From an uncultured Aquimarina sp. (GTDB lineage: Bacteria; Bacteroidota; Bacteroidia; Flavobacteriales; Flavobacteriaceae), in contig CANMLS010000033.1 of NCBI GenBank assembly GCA_947498785.1, positions 1 through 64,000 of the forward strand: a DNA stretch of 64,000 bases. Direction: 5' to 3'. Shown one piece after another: positions 32,478 through 41,565 of this stretch (position 1 is its first letter; each line of letters starts with the position of its first letter). Position numbers and translations under genes: made by a program. The notes beneath the pieces were generated by a model. The model saw only the letters and a list, made by a program, of their open reading frames with translations. It was not told the origin of the DNA and searched no databases.

Positions 32478-33656
32478 ATGAAACCTGATCTTTTTGAAGC
32501 TCCAGACTACTATAATTTGGATGAACTACTTTCTGATGAACATAAATTAGTTCGTGACGCTGCTCGTAGTTGGGTAAAACGAGAAGTGTCTCCTATTATA
32601 GAGGATTATGCGCAGCGAGCAGAATTTCCAAAACAGATAATTAACGGACTTGCAGAGATTGGAGCATTTGGACCGTACATACCAGAGGAGTATGGTGGTG
32701 CGGGATTGGATCAGATAAGTTATGGATTGATTATGCAGGAAATAGAACGAGGAGATTCTGGAGTGCGATCTACATCTTCAGTACAATCTTCTTTGGTTAT
32801 GTATCCGATCTGGAAATATGGTTCAGAAGAGCAACGTAAAAAATATTTACCTAAACTGGCATCTGGAGAGTTTATAGGATGTTTTGGACTTACCGAGCCT
32901 GATCATGGTTCTAATCCAGGGGGGATGACCACTAATTTTAAGGATAAAGGAGATCATTATTTACTTAATGGTGCTAAGCTTTGGATCTCTAACGCGCCTT
33001 TTGCTGATATCGCCGTGGTCTGGGCCAAAAATGAAGAAGGAAGAATTCATGGAATTATTGTAGAACGAGGAATGGAAGGGTTTTCTACACCAGAAACACA
33101 TAATAAATGGTCGCTTCGTGCTTCTGCAACAGGAGAATTAATTTTTGATAATGTAAAAGTGCCAAAAGAAAATCTATTACCTGGTAAAAGTGGATTGGGT
33201 GCACCGTTAGGTTGTTTGGATTCTGCACGATATGGTATTGCCTGGGGTGCCATTGGTGCTGCTATGGATTGTTATGATACTGCCTTAAGATATGCAAAGG
33301 AACGTATTCAGTTTGATAAACCTATCGGAGGAACACAACTACAGCAAAAAAAACTGGCAGAGATGATCACAGAAATTACCAAAGCACAATTATTGGCTTG
33401 GCGATTAGGGGTGTTGAGAAATGAGGGTAAAGCTACTTCAGCACAGATTTCTATGGCAAAACGCAATAATGTAGATATGGCAATTAATATTGCCAGAGAA
33501 GCAAGGCAAATTCTTGGTGGAATGGGGATTACAGGAGAATATAGTATTATGCGCCATATGATGAACCTTGAAAGTGTAATCACTTATGAAGGGACACATG
33601 ATATTCATTTATTGATTACGGGAATGGATATTACCGGTATTTCTGCATTTAAATAA
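32478..33656 (+). CDS. Acyl-CoA dehydrogenase, glutaryl-CoA dehydrogenase-like
   Basis: A 392-residue FAD enzyme. It has the N-terminal helical domain (IPEEYGGAGLD), the middle beta domain (CFGLTEPDHGSNPGGM, LNGAKLWISNAP) and the C-terminal helical domain with the catalytic base Glu in VITYEGTHDIH. The last motif and the length match glutaryl-CoA dehydrogenase, which oxidises and decarboxylates glutaryl-CoA to crotonyl-CoA in lysine and tryptophan breakdown. No other pathway gene is adjacent. Another short-chain acyl-CoA substrate is possible. Confidence 0.88.
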   Translation: MKPDLFEAPDYYNLDELLSDEHKLVRDAARSWVKREVSPIIEDYAQRAEFPKQIINGLAEIGAFGPYIPEEYGGAGLDQISYGLIMQEIERGDSGVRSTSSVQSSLVMYPIWKYGSEEQRKKYLPKLASGEFIGCFGLTEPDHGSNPGGMTTNFKDKGDHYLLNGAKLWISNAPFADIAVVWAKNEEGRIHGIIVERGMEGFSTPETHNKWSLRASATGELIFDNVKVPKENLLPGKSGLGAPLGCLDSARYGIAWGAIGAAMDCYDTALRYAKERIQFDKPIGGTQLQQKKLAEMITEITKAQLLAWRLGVLRNEGKATSAQISMAKRNNVDMAINIAREARQILGGMGITGEYSIMRHMMNLESVITYEGTHDIHLLITGMDITGISAFK

Positions 33657-33716
33657 AAATATTTTTGATATTTAAAATAACTAATACTCATTTCTATTCT
33701 TATTGAGAGTTTACCT

Positions 33717-33983
33717 TTAGAATAGATTTAATTCTTGAGAATACATTTCTTTAGTATAAAAACCGAATTTAAAACCAACTTCTTCTACGTATACAAAACT
33801 TTGAATAGAAACATTATAATCTATGGGAGCATTTAGCTTTTTCATTATATTGATTATACGATAAAGTTTGGTTTTAGAAATCTTTAATCTTGATGCCAAT
33901 TCTGCCGAGTTTCCCGTGGCTTGCATACGAATCAGCTGATCAATTCGCTCCATGAGTTCAATGTGCTTGATAATAACATTCAT
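33717..33983 (-). CDS. Small helix-turn-helix protein
   Basis: An 88-residue protein with a winged-helix or HTH-like N-terminus (RIDQLIRMQATGNSAELASRL, then KISKTKLYRIINIMKKLNAPIDYN) and a short C-terminal beta hairpin. It resembles small Bacteroidota HTH_11-type DNA-binding proteins. The target is unknown. It stands alone, convergent with the acyl-CoA dehydrogenase gene. Confidence 0.65.
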   Translation of the reverse strand: MNVIIKHIELMERIDQLIRMQATGNSAELASRLKISKTKLYRIINIMKKLNAPIDYNVSIQSFVYVEEVGFKFGFYTKEMYSQELNLF

Positions 33984-34398
33984 AATTGTTTCTCTGTATT
34001 AATGACTGAATGATTTTGACTAGTTAATATACATTTGGGGATATAAGGTTTATGTTATAATTTTTAACTTTGTTACCTATGAGGTGTTAAAATTTTTCTT
34101 GATTTAAAAAAAGAATATGTTCATAGTCCATTCTAAAATGAAATATTTGGACATAGAGATGCATACTTTTACAGCATATATAATTGAATAATGAAAGAGC
34201 CACTATTCTGATATTTTCAATTTTGATATGAAAGATCTGAAATCAAAATAGTTCAATTTTATACGGTTATTTCAAAGTGTAAATAGTATTAGACCTCACA
34301 GGTTTTTAAAAACCTGTGAGGTCTATATATTGAAGTGATAAATTATAAAAGAGTAATTAATTTTTAGGATATTCCTAAATAATAGGGCTAAAAAAGCG
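33984..34398. other. Intergenic region with an isolated REP palindrome
   Basis: No gene is seen. The only structure is the perfect 34-nt palindrome at 34291-34324, a variant of the REP elements around the RAYT gene 5 kb downstream. It follows the anti-sigma gene and may also act as its terminator. Confidence 0.5.
34291..34324. repeat. REP-like palindrome (variant)
   Basis: AGACCTCACAGGTTTTT followed by its exact complement AAAAACCTGTGAGGTCT. It differs from the RAYT-linked REPs in the arm (CTCACAGG against CTGTCAGG). It lies 75 bp after the stop of the anti-sigma-like gene. Confidence 0.75.
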
Positions 34399-35142
34399 TC
34401 ATTTCTTTAATTCATTTAGCAACTTCATCGCTTTGATTTTATAGACACCATTATAGGATATAATTTCTTCGAGAATCAGAATGGTTTTTTGAGGTTGGTT
34501 CAATTTTAAATAAGATAATGATAGATACCATTGTGCAATCTCATAGTATTTATCGGTAGGATTGATATCTTCAAATTGATGAATTGCTTTTTTTTCTTGA
34601 TCAAGATTTAAATAACTATTACCCAAATATAAACATAATCGTTTCTGTGTTTTTAAGTTTGGGTGATTTTTCAGAGCAATGACAACACTATCATAAGCAC
34701 CATTGGTATATTGCTTTATTACTTTTTGAATCTCATTTGTAGTGCTTCCCCGAGTATTATCTTCTGCAGGAAAAGTTTGATAGTATGAGGCATAAAGGTT
34801 TTGCGTTTTGTTTTGATCTTTAGAAGTATACCAATATAATGATGCTCCTGCTCCAAATGCAATTAGAATAGATGCAGCAACTTTCCAATATGAAGAAAAA
34901 TAAGAGGGGGGAGTTACTTTTTCTTCTTTTTTGATTGTAGTACTGATACGCATCAGTTTTTCTTTAAAATCCAAAGTGTCTTGATCTCTCAAAACATTAT
35001 GCATTATTCGGTGTTTTTCGACTTCTTGTTGTAATTCTTCGTTGATTATTAAGTCTTTTTCAAAAGCGATAAGCTCTTCCTCGGGTAAAGTGTTTGTAAG
35101 ATACCCTTCTATTTTTTCAAATATTTCCGGACTTCTTTTCAT
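34399..35142 (-). CDS. Membrane anti-sigma-like protein with TPR-type C-terminus
   Basis: A 247-residue protein. The N-terminal cytoplasmic part (about 1-70, FEKIEGYLTNTLPEEELIAFEKD) resembles the zinc-less anti-sigma segments of Bacteroidota. One transmembrane helix follows (YWKVAASILIAFGAGASLYWY, about 86-106). The outside part has TPR-like helices (GAYDSVVIALKNHP, LCLYLGNSYLNLDQEKKAIHQFE). It overlaps the 3' end of the ECF sigma gene by 26 bp, so expression is coupled, and it probably holds the sigma factor at the membrane. Confidence 0.75.
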   Translation of the reverse strand: MKRSPEIFEKIEGYLTNTLPEEELIAFEKDLIINEELQQEVEKHRIMHNVLRDQDTLDFKEKLMRISTTIKKEEKVTPPSYFSSYWKVAASILIAFGAGASLYWYTSKDQNKTQNLYASYYQTFPAEDNTRGSTTNEIQKVIKQYTNGAYDSVVIALKNHPNLKTQKRLCLYLGNSYLNLDQEKKAIHQFEDINPTDKYYEIAQWYLSLSYLKLNQPQKTILILEEIISYNGVYKIKAMKLLNELKK

Positions 35143-35725
35143 GACGTTGTTGTTTTTTCGTTAAGTATAGTTCTTGATATATGGGGTCTTTTTCTATCAT
35201 TTCGATCAAGGATCGTTTACATTCAAATTTTTTCTTACGTGTGTATCCTTCAGAATATCCTGTGATATTGGCAATTTCTCTCATGCTTTTTCCCTCAAAA
35301 AGCAATCGTAATACTTCACGACAGTTAGTACTTAAATTTAAGAAATGTTTACGATACACATGTTCTCTTTCATTTTGTGTAATGTATTCGATAACTTCGG
35401 GAGGTATACTCTCTGCATTATCAGGTATTTCTTCTGTGATCACCATTTTCTTGTTTTTTCGTAATCTGTTTCTCCATATATTTTTACAAACCCCAAAAAA
35501 ATAGGTTCGTAATGAAGAATATAACACCAAAGAGCCTGATTTTGATTTTTGATATACCAAAACCAATGCATCCTGAAATACATCTTCTACATCGGCTTCG
35601 TTACCAGAATTCTGTAGAATGTATTGTCTTACATATTGTAGATTCTGTTTGTAAAATGTGGTTATGATAACTTCATCCCCAGCAATGATACCTTCTAAAA
35701 TTTTGTGATCTTCAGTACTACTCAT
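35117..35725 (-). CDS. ECF-type RNA polymerase sigma factor
   Basis: A 202-residue sigma-70 family member with region 2 (EADVEDVFQDALVLVYQK) and region 4 (LRLLFEGKSMREIANITGYSEGYTRKKKFECKRSL). It directs RNA polymerase to an unknown regulon. Its gene overlaps the membrane anti-sigma gene and is divergent from the TPR-CHAT gene at 35952. That gene is a natural candidate target or signal partner. Confidence 0.9.
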   Translation of the reverse strand: MSSTEDHKILEGIIAGDEVIITTFYKQNLQYVRQYILQNSGNEADVEDVFQDALVLVYQKSKSGSLVLYSSLRTYFFGVCKNIWRNRLRKNKKMVITEEIPDNAESIPPEVIEYITQNEREHVYRKHFLNLSTNCREVLRLLFEGKSMREIANITGYSEGYTRKKKFECKRSLIEMIEKDPIYQELYLTKKQQRHEKKSGNI

Positions 35726-35951
35726 AAGTTCATGTGCTAATACAACAAATTGTTACCCTAATAGGACGAAAAAAAAGAACTGTAAAAGTAACAATTTTAG
35801 TTTCTTTGCTATTAACATATGGAGGGAAACCGTTAACAAAAATTACAAAATGTGTTAATTTGTCATTTCAGGTGATCTATCAAAAGAGCTAGAATTGGGA
35901 ATGAATCCCAGTTTATACGGGGATGACGAAGAGAACAAGCAAAAACAAAGT

Positions 35952-38900
35952 ATGACCATTAACATAAAACCCATATCACAAACAAAATCCATACTATTAT
36001 GGATGTTATTTTTATCCACCACTATTGGCCATACCCAAACCACAGTCGATACCATACCTGCATCTCAATATTTTGCAAAAGCCGATACCTTATTAACCCA
36101 TAGAAAACTAGACAGTGCGGTAGTCTATTTTAATAAAGCATTACCTATTTATACCAAAGCCAAAAGCTGGGAACGTGTAGCACGATGTTATAACAAAATT
36201 TCTGAGAGTCAATGGAAAGATAAAAAATATGAAGAATCATTAGCCAAAGCAAAACAAACTTTAGCGATTAGTGATCAATACTTACCAAAAAACAATAGGG
36301 AAAAAGCGTATGGGTTTGATAATATCGGGAAATATTATTATAGTAAAAAGTTAAATTATAATACTGCTTTAGAGTATTATCAAAAAGCTTTACGAATTAG
36401 ATTGAAAATTTTTCAAAAAAATGATGTTTTAGTTGCCAGTTCTTATTTGAATATGGGAAATACACTTCTTATGAATCGAAAATATAATGAGGCGTTAAAA
36501 TATTATAAAAAAGATATAGCGATAAAAGAAGAGAAATTAGGGTCTGACCATATAGAAACAGGAAGTTCTTATTTTAGACTTGGCTTAACCTACGATAGAA
36601 AAGAAGAATATGAAAAAGCAATTCCTTATTTGAATAAAGCATTGTCAATAAGAATAAAAAAGCTCGGAGAAAAACATAAAGATGTGGCTGTATGTTATCG
36701 TGTAATCGGTTGGATATATCAAAAGAAAGGGGTTTACGATAAAGCAATTCCTTATTTAGAAAAAAACTTATCTATCTTAATCAATATGGATAATAAGGAT
36801 TATTCCAGTATTTCGAATGCTCTGAATGTTTTAGGTGTTTTTTATAAAAATAAAGGGGTGTATGAAGAGGCTCTGGAATATTTGAATCAATCCATAATAG
36901 CTGACAAAAAAATATTGAAATATAAAAATAACTCATCGCAAGGGTACAATAATATAGGGGTTGTATATAAATATAAAGGAGAGTATAATAGAGCTTTAAA
37001 GCATCTTAAAATAGCACTTCATAACAATATTGATCGAAGGGGAGAAAATGACATGCATGTAGCTCTAAATTATAACAATATTGCAAATATATATCGATTA
37101 AAAAAGGACTATAATCAATCACTTTACTATTACAATAAAGCACTAAGAATAAGAACAAATATTTTTGATTCAAATCATTCTAGTATAGGTGATTCCTTTA
37201 ATGATATTGGTAAATTATATACTGTTACAAAAGAGTATAATCAGGCTTTGTATTATACAAATGAGGCTTTAAAAATAAGACAACGAGTATTTGGGGAATA
37301 TAATCCAGAGGTAGCAGATTCTTATGTTAGTCTTGGGGATATTTATAAGAACAGAAAAGAGTACGATGTGGCTCTAGAAAATTATCAAAAAGCGTTAACA
37401 ATACAACAAAAAGTATTTGGAGCACATCATCCCAAAGTTGCAGTATCCAATAACGATATTGCAAATATATATGCAATACAAAAAGATTATAAAAATAGTT
37501 TGTTATACTATGAAAAAGCAATTAATGCTAATGCAAAAAGAGGGCAATATTTAGATTCAAATGTCTTATTAACCTCTTTAGCAGGCAAAGCCAAAACCTA
37601 TACGCATTTGTATAAAGAAAGTAAGAATCTTGATGATCTTAATCAAGCTATAATTACCTATAAAAAAGCAGATACCTTAATCAATGATATCAGACAAAGT
37701 TTTACTACTTATCAGGATAAAGTAGTTTTTGCCCAAAAAGCAAAAGCTGTTTATCAAGGCGCAGTACAAACACAATTGTTATGGTATGCAGCTCAAAAGA
37801 ATCAACAGGCCTTGCAGCAAGCTTTTTACTACGTAGAGAAAAGTAAAGCGAATACGCTTAAAGAACTCCTTAGTGAAGCTAATGCTAAGAATTTTGCAGG
37901 CTTACCCAATGATGTAGTAGTCTTAGAAAAAGAATTACGAATTGATAAAGCGTTTTATCAATCCAAAATTACAGATATGGGTGGGGCTATAGCAGATTCT
38001 TTAAAGATCACTACCTATGAAAACAAGTTATTCGAGATCAATAGACGACAAGACTCACTAACTAGTATTTTAGAAAAAAACTATACCAAGTATTATCAGC
38101 TCAAGCATGAGAATAGCATTGTATCGGTTGCTGATATTCAAAAGAAATTAAATGAGCATACCACCCTTGTAGAATTTTTTACAGCTGATAGCAGTACCTA
38201 TGTATTTACGGTTTCTAAGTACAAGACGATGGTACAAGAAATATCCACTCCAGGACTTACAGATCAGATAGAACAACTAAGAGAAGCCATTACCTCGCAA
38301 GAGTTATCTCATTATAAAACAATAGCCCATAAATTGTATACCATCCTTATTGATCCGATCAAAGATCAATTTGTGGGTGATGAACTTATTATTGTTCCCG
38401 ATGGCCCTTTATGGCATTGTAACTTTGAGTTGCTGCTTACTCAAAAAGATGCTTCTAATAACCCTACAGCACTATCGTATCTGCTTAAAGACTATGCGAT
38501 CACTTATGCCAATGCTGCGAATCTGTTATTCGCCAAATCCAGAAGTGAAGAACCTATAGGAAAACGTCAAGAATGCTTGGCATTTTCGTTTTCAGAGGGA
38601 GATCAAACAACAACGACCAGTACAATGAGTTTGGCAACGCTTAGAGATTCGGGAGATGACTTACCAGGTACACGTAAAGAAATCAAAGCCATCTCAGATA
38701 TTATCGATGGGCAGTATTATTTTGGCTCACAAGCCGTAGAAGCTAATTTTAAGAAGAATGCAGGAGAGTATAATATTCTTCATTTGGCTTTGCACGGAGA
38801 GGTAGATAACGAACGTCCAGAGAATTCTAAACTCTATTTTACCAAAAGCAAAGATACTATAGAGGATAATCTGCTCTATAGTCATGAGCTTTTTGCCTTG

Positions 38901-39317
38901 GATATTCCGGCAGAACTTACAGTATTGAGTGCATGTAATACAGGAACAGGTAAAATTGCCAAAGGAGAGGGGATTATGAGTTTGGGTAGTGCTTTTCAGT
39001 ATGCAGGAACCAAAAGTTTACTATTGAGTAGTTGGGAGGTGTCAGATCAAACCACTCCGCAGGTAATGAAATACTTTTATACGAATCTTAAGCAAGGCAT
39101 GAATAAAGCCAAGGCCTTACAACAAGCCAAATTAGAATATCTAACCACAGCCGATATTAATCGTACACAACCTTTTTACTGGGGAGGGTTTTATTTGGTA
39201 GGAGATGCAGCACCCATACATTTTGAGAGTACTACAGTATGGTATTGGATACTAGGATTAGGGAGTGTAGGAATGTTGTTATGGATAGGATTCTGGTATA
39301 GGAGGAGAAAGAATTAA
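35952..39317 (+). CDS. Exported TPR-CHAT protein
   Basis: A 1121-residue protein counted from the ATG at 35952, which gives a clean signal peptide (ILLWMLFLSTTIGHTQ); a start at 35895 would add 19 residues ahead of it. Residues 30-560 are about 12 TPR units with 40-42-residue spacing, typical of kinesin-light-chain TPRs (for example NDIANIYAIQKDYKNSLLYYEKA). The C-terminal third is a caspase-like CHAT peptidase with His in LHLALHGEVD and Cys in VLSACNTGTG. A transmembrane helix (WILGLGSVGMLLWIGFWY) is at the end. The CHAT domain probably lies in the periplasm. It is divergent from the ECF sigma/anti-sigma pair. Confidence 0.9.
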   Translation: MTINIKPISQTKSILLWMLFLSTTIGHTQTTVDTIPASQYFAKADTLLTHRKLDSAVVYFNKALPIYTKAKSWERVARCYNKISESQWKDKKYEESLAKAKQTLAISDQYLPKNNREKAYGFDNIGKYYYSKKLNYNTALEYYQKALRIRLKIFQKNDVLVASSYLNMGNTLLMNRKYNEALKYYKKDIAIKEEKLGSDHIETGSSYFRLGLTYDRKEEYEKAIPYLNKALSIRIKKLGEKHKDVAVCYRVIGWIYQKKGVYDKAIPYLEKNLSILINMDNKDYSSISNALNVLGVFYKNKGVYEEALEYLNQSIIADKKILKYKNNSSQGYNNIGVVYKYKGEYNRALKHLKIALHNNIDRRGENDMHVALNYNNIANIYRLKKDYNQSLYYYNKALRIRTNIFDSNHSSIGDSFNDIGKLYTVTKEYNQALYYTNEALKIRQRVFGEYNPEVADSYVSLGDIYKNRKEYDVALENYQKALTIQQKVFGAHHPKVAVSNNDIANIYAIQKDYKNSLLYYEKAINANAKRGQYLDSNVLLTSLAGKAKTYTHLYKESKNLDDLNQAIITYKKADTLINDIRQSFTTYQDKVVFAQKAKAVYQGAVQTQLLWYAAQKNQQALQQAFYYVEKSKANTLKELLSEANAKNFAGLPNDVVVLEKELRIDKAFYQSKITDMGGAIADSLKITTYENKLFEINRRQDSLTSILEKNYTKYYQLKHENSIVSVADIQKKLNEHTTLVEFFTADSSTYVFTVSKYKTMVQEISTPGLTDQIEQLREAITSQELSHYKTIAHKLYTILIDPIKDQFVGDELIIVPDGPLWHCNFELLLTQKDASNNPTALSYLLKDYAITYANAANLLFAKSRSEEPIGKRQECLAFSFSEGDQTTTTSTMSLATLRDSGDDLPGTRKEIKAISDIIDGQYYFGSQAVEANFKKNAGEYNILHLALHGEVDNERPENSKLYFTKSKDTIEDNLLYSHELFALDIPAELTVLSACNTGTGKIAKGEGIMSLGSAFQYAGTKSLLLSSWEVSDQTTPQVMKYFYTNLKQGMNKAKALQQAKLEYLTTADINRTQPFYWGGFYLVGDAAPIHFESTTVWYWILGLGSVGMLLWIGFWYRRRKN

Positions 39318-39322
39318 TAATA

Positions 39323-39355
39323 GACCTGTCAGGTTTTTAAAACCTGACAGGTCTA
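39323..39355. repeat. REP palindrome 1 (left of RAYT)
   Basis: AGACCTGTCAGGTTTT followed by the complementary arm AAAACCTGACAGGTCT, between the CHAT gene stop and the RAYT start. It may also end transcription of the CHAT gene. It belongs to the same family as REPs 2-5. Confidence 0.85.
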
Positions 39356-39369
39356 AAACAATAACAATT

Positions 39370-39927
39370 TTGGAAATACTAGAACAGAATCATTTTTATC
39401 ATATTTATAATCGAGGAAATAATAAACAAGATATTTTTCTAGAAAAACAGAATTATTTTTATTTTTTAAAACTACTAAAAAAGTATATCCTTCCAATAAC
39501 AAGAGTTTATAGCTACTGTTTGCTCAAAAATCATTTCCATCTTTTAGTTGAAATAAAAGCAGATGTTACAAATCCTTCACAGAGTTTTTCTAATTTTTTT
39601 AACGCGTATACTAAGGCATTTAATAAAAAGTATGATAGAGTAGGAAGTTTATTTCAGAGACCTTTTAAGAGAATTAAAATAAAAGATGAAAGCTATTTGA
39701 AAGCGCTTATAGTGTATATTCATTTAAACCCAGAAAGTCATGCTATTTCTGATGATTTCAAAGTGTATCCTTATTCTTCTTATCAAGCCGTATTGTCCTC
39801 TGCAGAAACAAATATTGAACGATACGAAATTATTAAAATTTTTGGAGGTAGTACCAATTTTGAATTTGTTCATAATCAAAGAAAGTATATAAATGATGAA
39901 AAATTAAGCGAATTCACATTTGAGTAA
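39370..39927 (+). CDS. REP-associated tyrosine transposase (RAYT)
   Basis: A 185-residue Y1-type single-strand transposase (IS200/IS605 superfamily). It starts at a TTG codon (no ATG is available). The metal-binding HxH motif is in LKNHFHLLVE, and the catalytic Tyr region is in ALIVYIHLNP. RAYTs are domesticated transposases that nick and move REP palindromes, and one lies on each side here (39323-39355 and 39939-39972). Its last 66 bp are duplicated twice downstream within 158-bp tandem repeats. The length is normal and the gene looks intact. Confidence 0.92.
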   Translation: MEILEQNHFYHIYNRGNNKQDIFLEKQNYFYFLKLLKKYILPITRVYSYCLLKNHFHLLVEIKADVTNPSQSFSNFFNAYTKAFNKKYDRVGSLFQRPFKRIKIKDESYLKALIVYIHLNPESHAISDDFKVYPYSSYQAVLSSAETNIERYEIIKIFGGSTNFEFVHNQRKYINDEKLSEFTFE

Positions 39928-39938
39928 TAAAGCAATAT

Positions 39939-39972
39939 AGACCTGTCAGGTTTTTCAAAACCTGACAGGTCT
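39939..39972. repeat. REP palindrome 2
   Basis: AGACCTGTCAGG ... CCTGACAGGTCT, 11 bp after the RAYT stop; part of the first 158-bp repeat. Confidence 0.85.
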
Positions 39973-40096
39973 TCTATAGGCTTGAATCTATATCATGATA
40001 ACTTATTAATACCGTTTTTGAATTTGTTCATAATCAAAGAAAGTATATAAATGATGAAAAATTAAGCGAATTCACATTTGATTAATAAAGCGATAT

Positions 40097-40130
40097 AGAT
40101 CTGTCAGGTTTTGAAAAACCTGACAGATCT
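40097..40130. repeat. REP palindrome 3
   Basis: AGATCTGTCAGG ... CCTGACAGATCT. Compared with REP 2 both arms changed C to T/A in a compensating manner, so the stem is conserved. Part of the second 158-bp repeat. Confidence 0.85.
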
Positions 40131-40254
40131 TCTATAGGTTTGAATCTATATCATGATAACTTATTAATACCGTTTTTGAATTTGTTCATAATTAAAGAAA
40201 GTATATAAATGATGAAAAATTAAGCGAATTCACATTTGAGTAATAAAGCAATAT

Positions 40255-40287
40255 AGACCTGTCAGGTTTTGAAAACCTGACAGATCT
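40255..40287. repeat. REP palindrome 4
   Basis: AGACCTGTCAGG ... CCTGACAGATCT. The outer stem has one G-T type mismatch, as if one arm came from REP 2 and one from REP 3. Part of the third 158-bp repeat. Confidence 0.8.
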
Positions 40288-40388
40288 TCTATAGGCTTGA
40301 ATCTATATCATAATAACTTATTTAATACCATTTAATAGGTTGTTTACCCTTTCGAAAGGATACGTTATAGGTTATAAGAGGTTAAATG

Positions 40389-40736
40389 CTGTTTCGAACC
40401 ACTATGATAAGTACTTCGAAGGAGTAAAAAGGTATTTATAAGGGATTTAGAACCCCTTCGAAGAGGTTCAGAACCGCCTTAACCCCCTTGTAGAACCCCT
40501 TCAAAGCGATCTTTTACATCTTCTAAACAGTTAAAAACCAATTATTATAAGTTGTGAACTGTTTCGAACCACTATGATAAGTACTTCGAAGGGGTAAAAA
40601 GGTATTTATAAGGGGTTTAGAACCCCTTCGAGGAGGTTCAGAACCACCCTCACCCCCTTGTAGAACCTCTTCAAAGCGGTCTTTTACCTCTTCTAAGCGG
40701 TTAAAAACCGATTATTATAAGTTATGAACTGTTTAT
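40389..40736. repeat. Two tandem 170-bp repeats with TTCGAAGG hairpins
   Basis: Copies start at 40389 and 40559 (CTGTTTCGAACCACTATGA). Each contains several short complementary blocks (CTTCGAAGGGGT, GAACCCCTTCGA, GAGGTTC, CCCCCTTGTAGAACC) that could fold into a multi-hairpin RNA or DNA structure. No open frame is convincing. Many differences between the copies are transitions in stems. The array lies between the RAYT repeats and the glycerophosphodiesterase gene. Confidence 0.75.
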
Positions 40737-40742
40737 TGTGAT

Positions 40743-40775
40743 AGACCTGCTAGGTTTTTAAAACCTAACAGGTCT
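40743..40775. repeat. REP palindrome 5 (variant arm)
   Basis: AGACCTGCTAGGTTTT ... AAAACCTAACAGGTCT, a diverged member of the same family at the far end of the repeat zone. The inner arm has a mismatch. Confidence 0.75.
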
Positions 40776-40884
40776 ATCTATATCTAAAATGTTTAGAACA
40801 CCATTGGCTCGGGACACATATTTCTGTATTTTTATTGTTTAAAATTCTACCTTCAAATTCCCAATGCGATTAAAATAAAAATCT

Positions 40885-41565
40885 ATGAAAATATTTGGAC
40901 ATCGAGGAGCAGCAGGACTGGTTGCTGAGAATACATTAGAATCTGTCAAAGAAGCGTTGAAATATAAGGTAGACGGTATCGAGATCGATGTACATCGTTG
41001 CAAGAGTGGAGAACTGGTTGTGATTCATGATGAAACATTAGACAGAACTACTAACGGTATCGGAAATGTAGCTGACTATAGTTTACAAGAATTAGAACAA
41101 CTTGCTACCAAAGAAGGATTTATGATCCCAACATTAAATCAGGTATTAGACCTGATTGATGGACAATGTATACTTAATGTAGAATTAAAAGGAATAAATA
41201 CAGGAATCCCAGTGATTACTTTGTTAGATACATATATTAGAAATTCAAAATGGGAGTATGATGATTTTATGATTTCAAGTTTTGATCATTCGCAGTTATT
41301 TGACATGAAAGCGGTAACCTCAACATATAAAATAGGGGTACTTACCGAAGATAATATAACAGAAGCATTGCCAGTGGCAAAGCAACTAAAAGCTTATTCG
41401 GTTCACCCTCCTATTCATTCATTGACCGAAGATGAGGTAAATATGGCTAAAACAGAAGGATATAAGGTATATGTGTGGACGGTAAATACCGTTGAATTCA
41501 TCCAGCAATCAAAATCATGGAAAGTTGATGGTATCATCACAGATTTTCCGAATTTTGCGTCATGA
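40885..41565 (+). CDS. Glycerophosphodiester phosphodiesterase
   Basis: A 226-residue cytoplasmic GDPD-fold enzyme (UgpQ-like). It starts with the active-site HRGAAGLVAENT, then GIEIDVHRCKSGELVVIHD and LDRTTNG, with ELKG later. Together these supply the catalytic His pair and the Glu/Asp metal ligands. It hydrolyses glycerophosphodiesters to glycerol-3-phosphate and an alcohol. No signal peptide. Its stop overlaps the next gene's start by 4 bp (ATGA), so the two are translationally coupled. Confidence 0.92.
   Translation: MKIFGHRGAAGLVAENTLESVKEALKYKVDGIEIDVHRCKSGELVVIHDETLDRTTNGIGNVADYSLQELEQLATKEGFMIPTLNQVLDLIDGQCILNVELKGINTGIPVITLLDTYIRNSKWEYDDFMISSFDHSQLFDMKAVTSTYKIGVLTEDNITEALPVAKQLKAYSVHPPIHSLTEDEVNMAKTEGYKVYVWTVNTVEFIQQSKSWKVDGIITDFPNFAS

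Larger units (their letters stand above)
39862..40331. repeat. Three tandem 158-bp repeats containing the RAYT 3' end and a REP
   Basis: Copies start at 39862, 40020 and 40178; the third ends near 40331. Each has the last codons of the RAYT gene (GAATTTGTTCATAAT ...), a REP palindrome and the trailer TTGAATCTATATCAT. Only the first copy is joined to the intact gene. Small differences between copies (CAATC/CAATT, GAGTAA/GATTAA) show that they are not an assembly artefact of one sequence. Confidence 0.85.

Noticed and set aside
39323..40775. CRISPR array
   Set aside because: The repeated palindromes are REPs linked to a RAYT and lie in long direct repeats of 158 bp. There are no short uniform spacers and no cas genes.
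40800..40884. Promoter of the glycerophosphodiesterase gene
   Set aside because: TGTATTTTTATTG is present, but no TAnnTTTG at a convincing position, so I do not call it.
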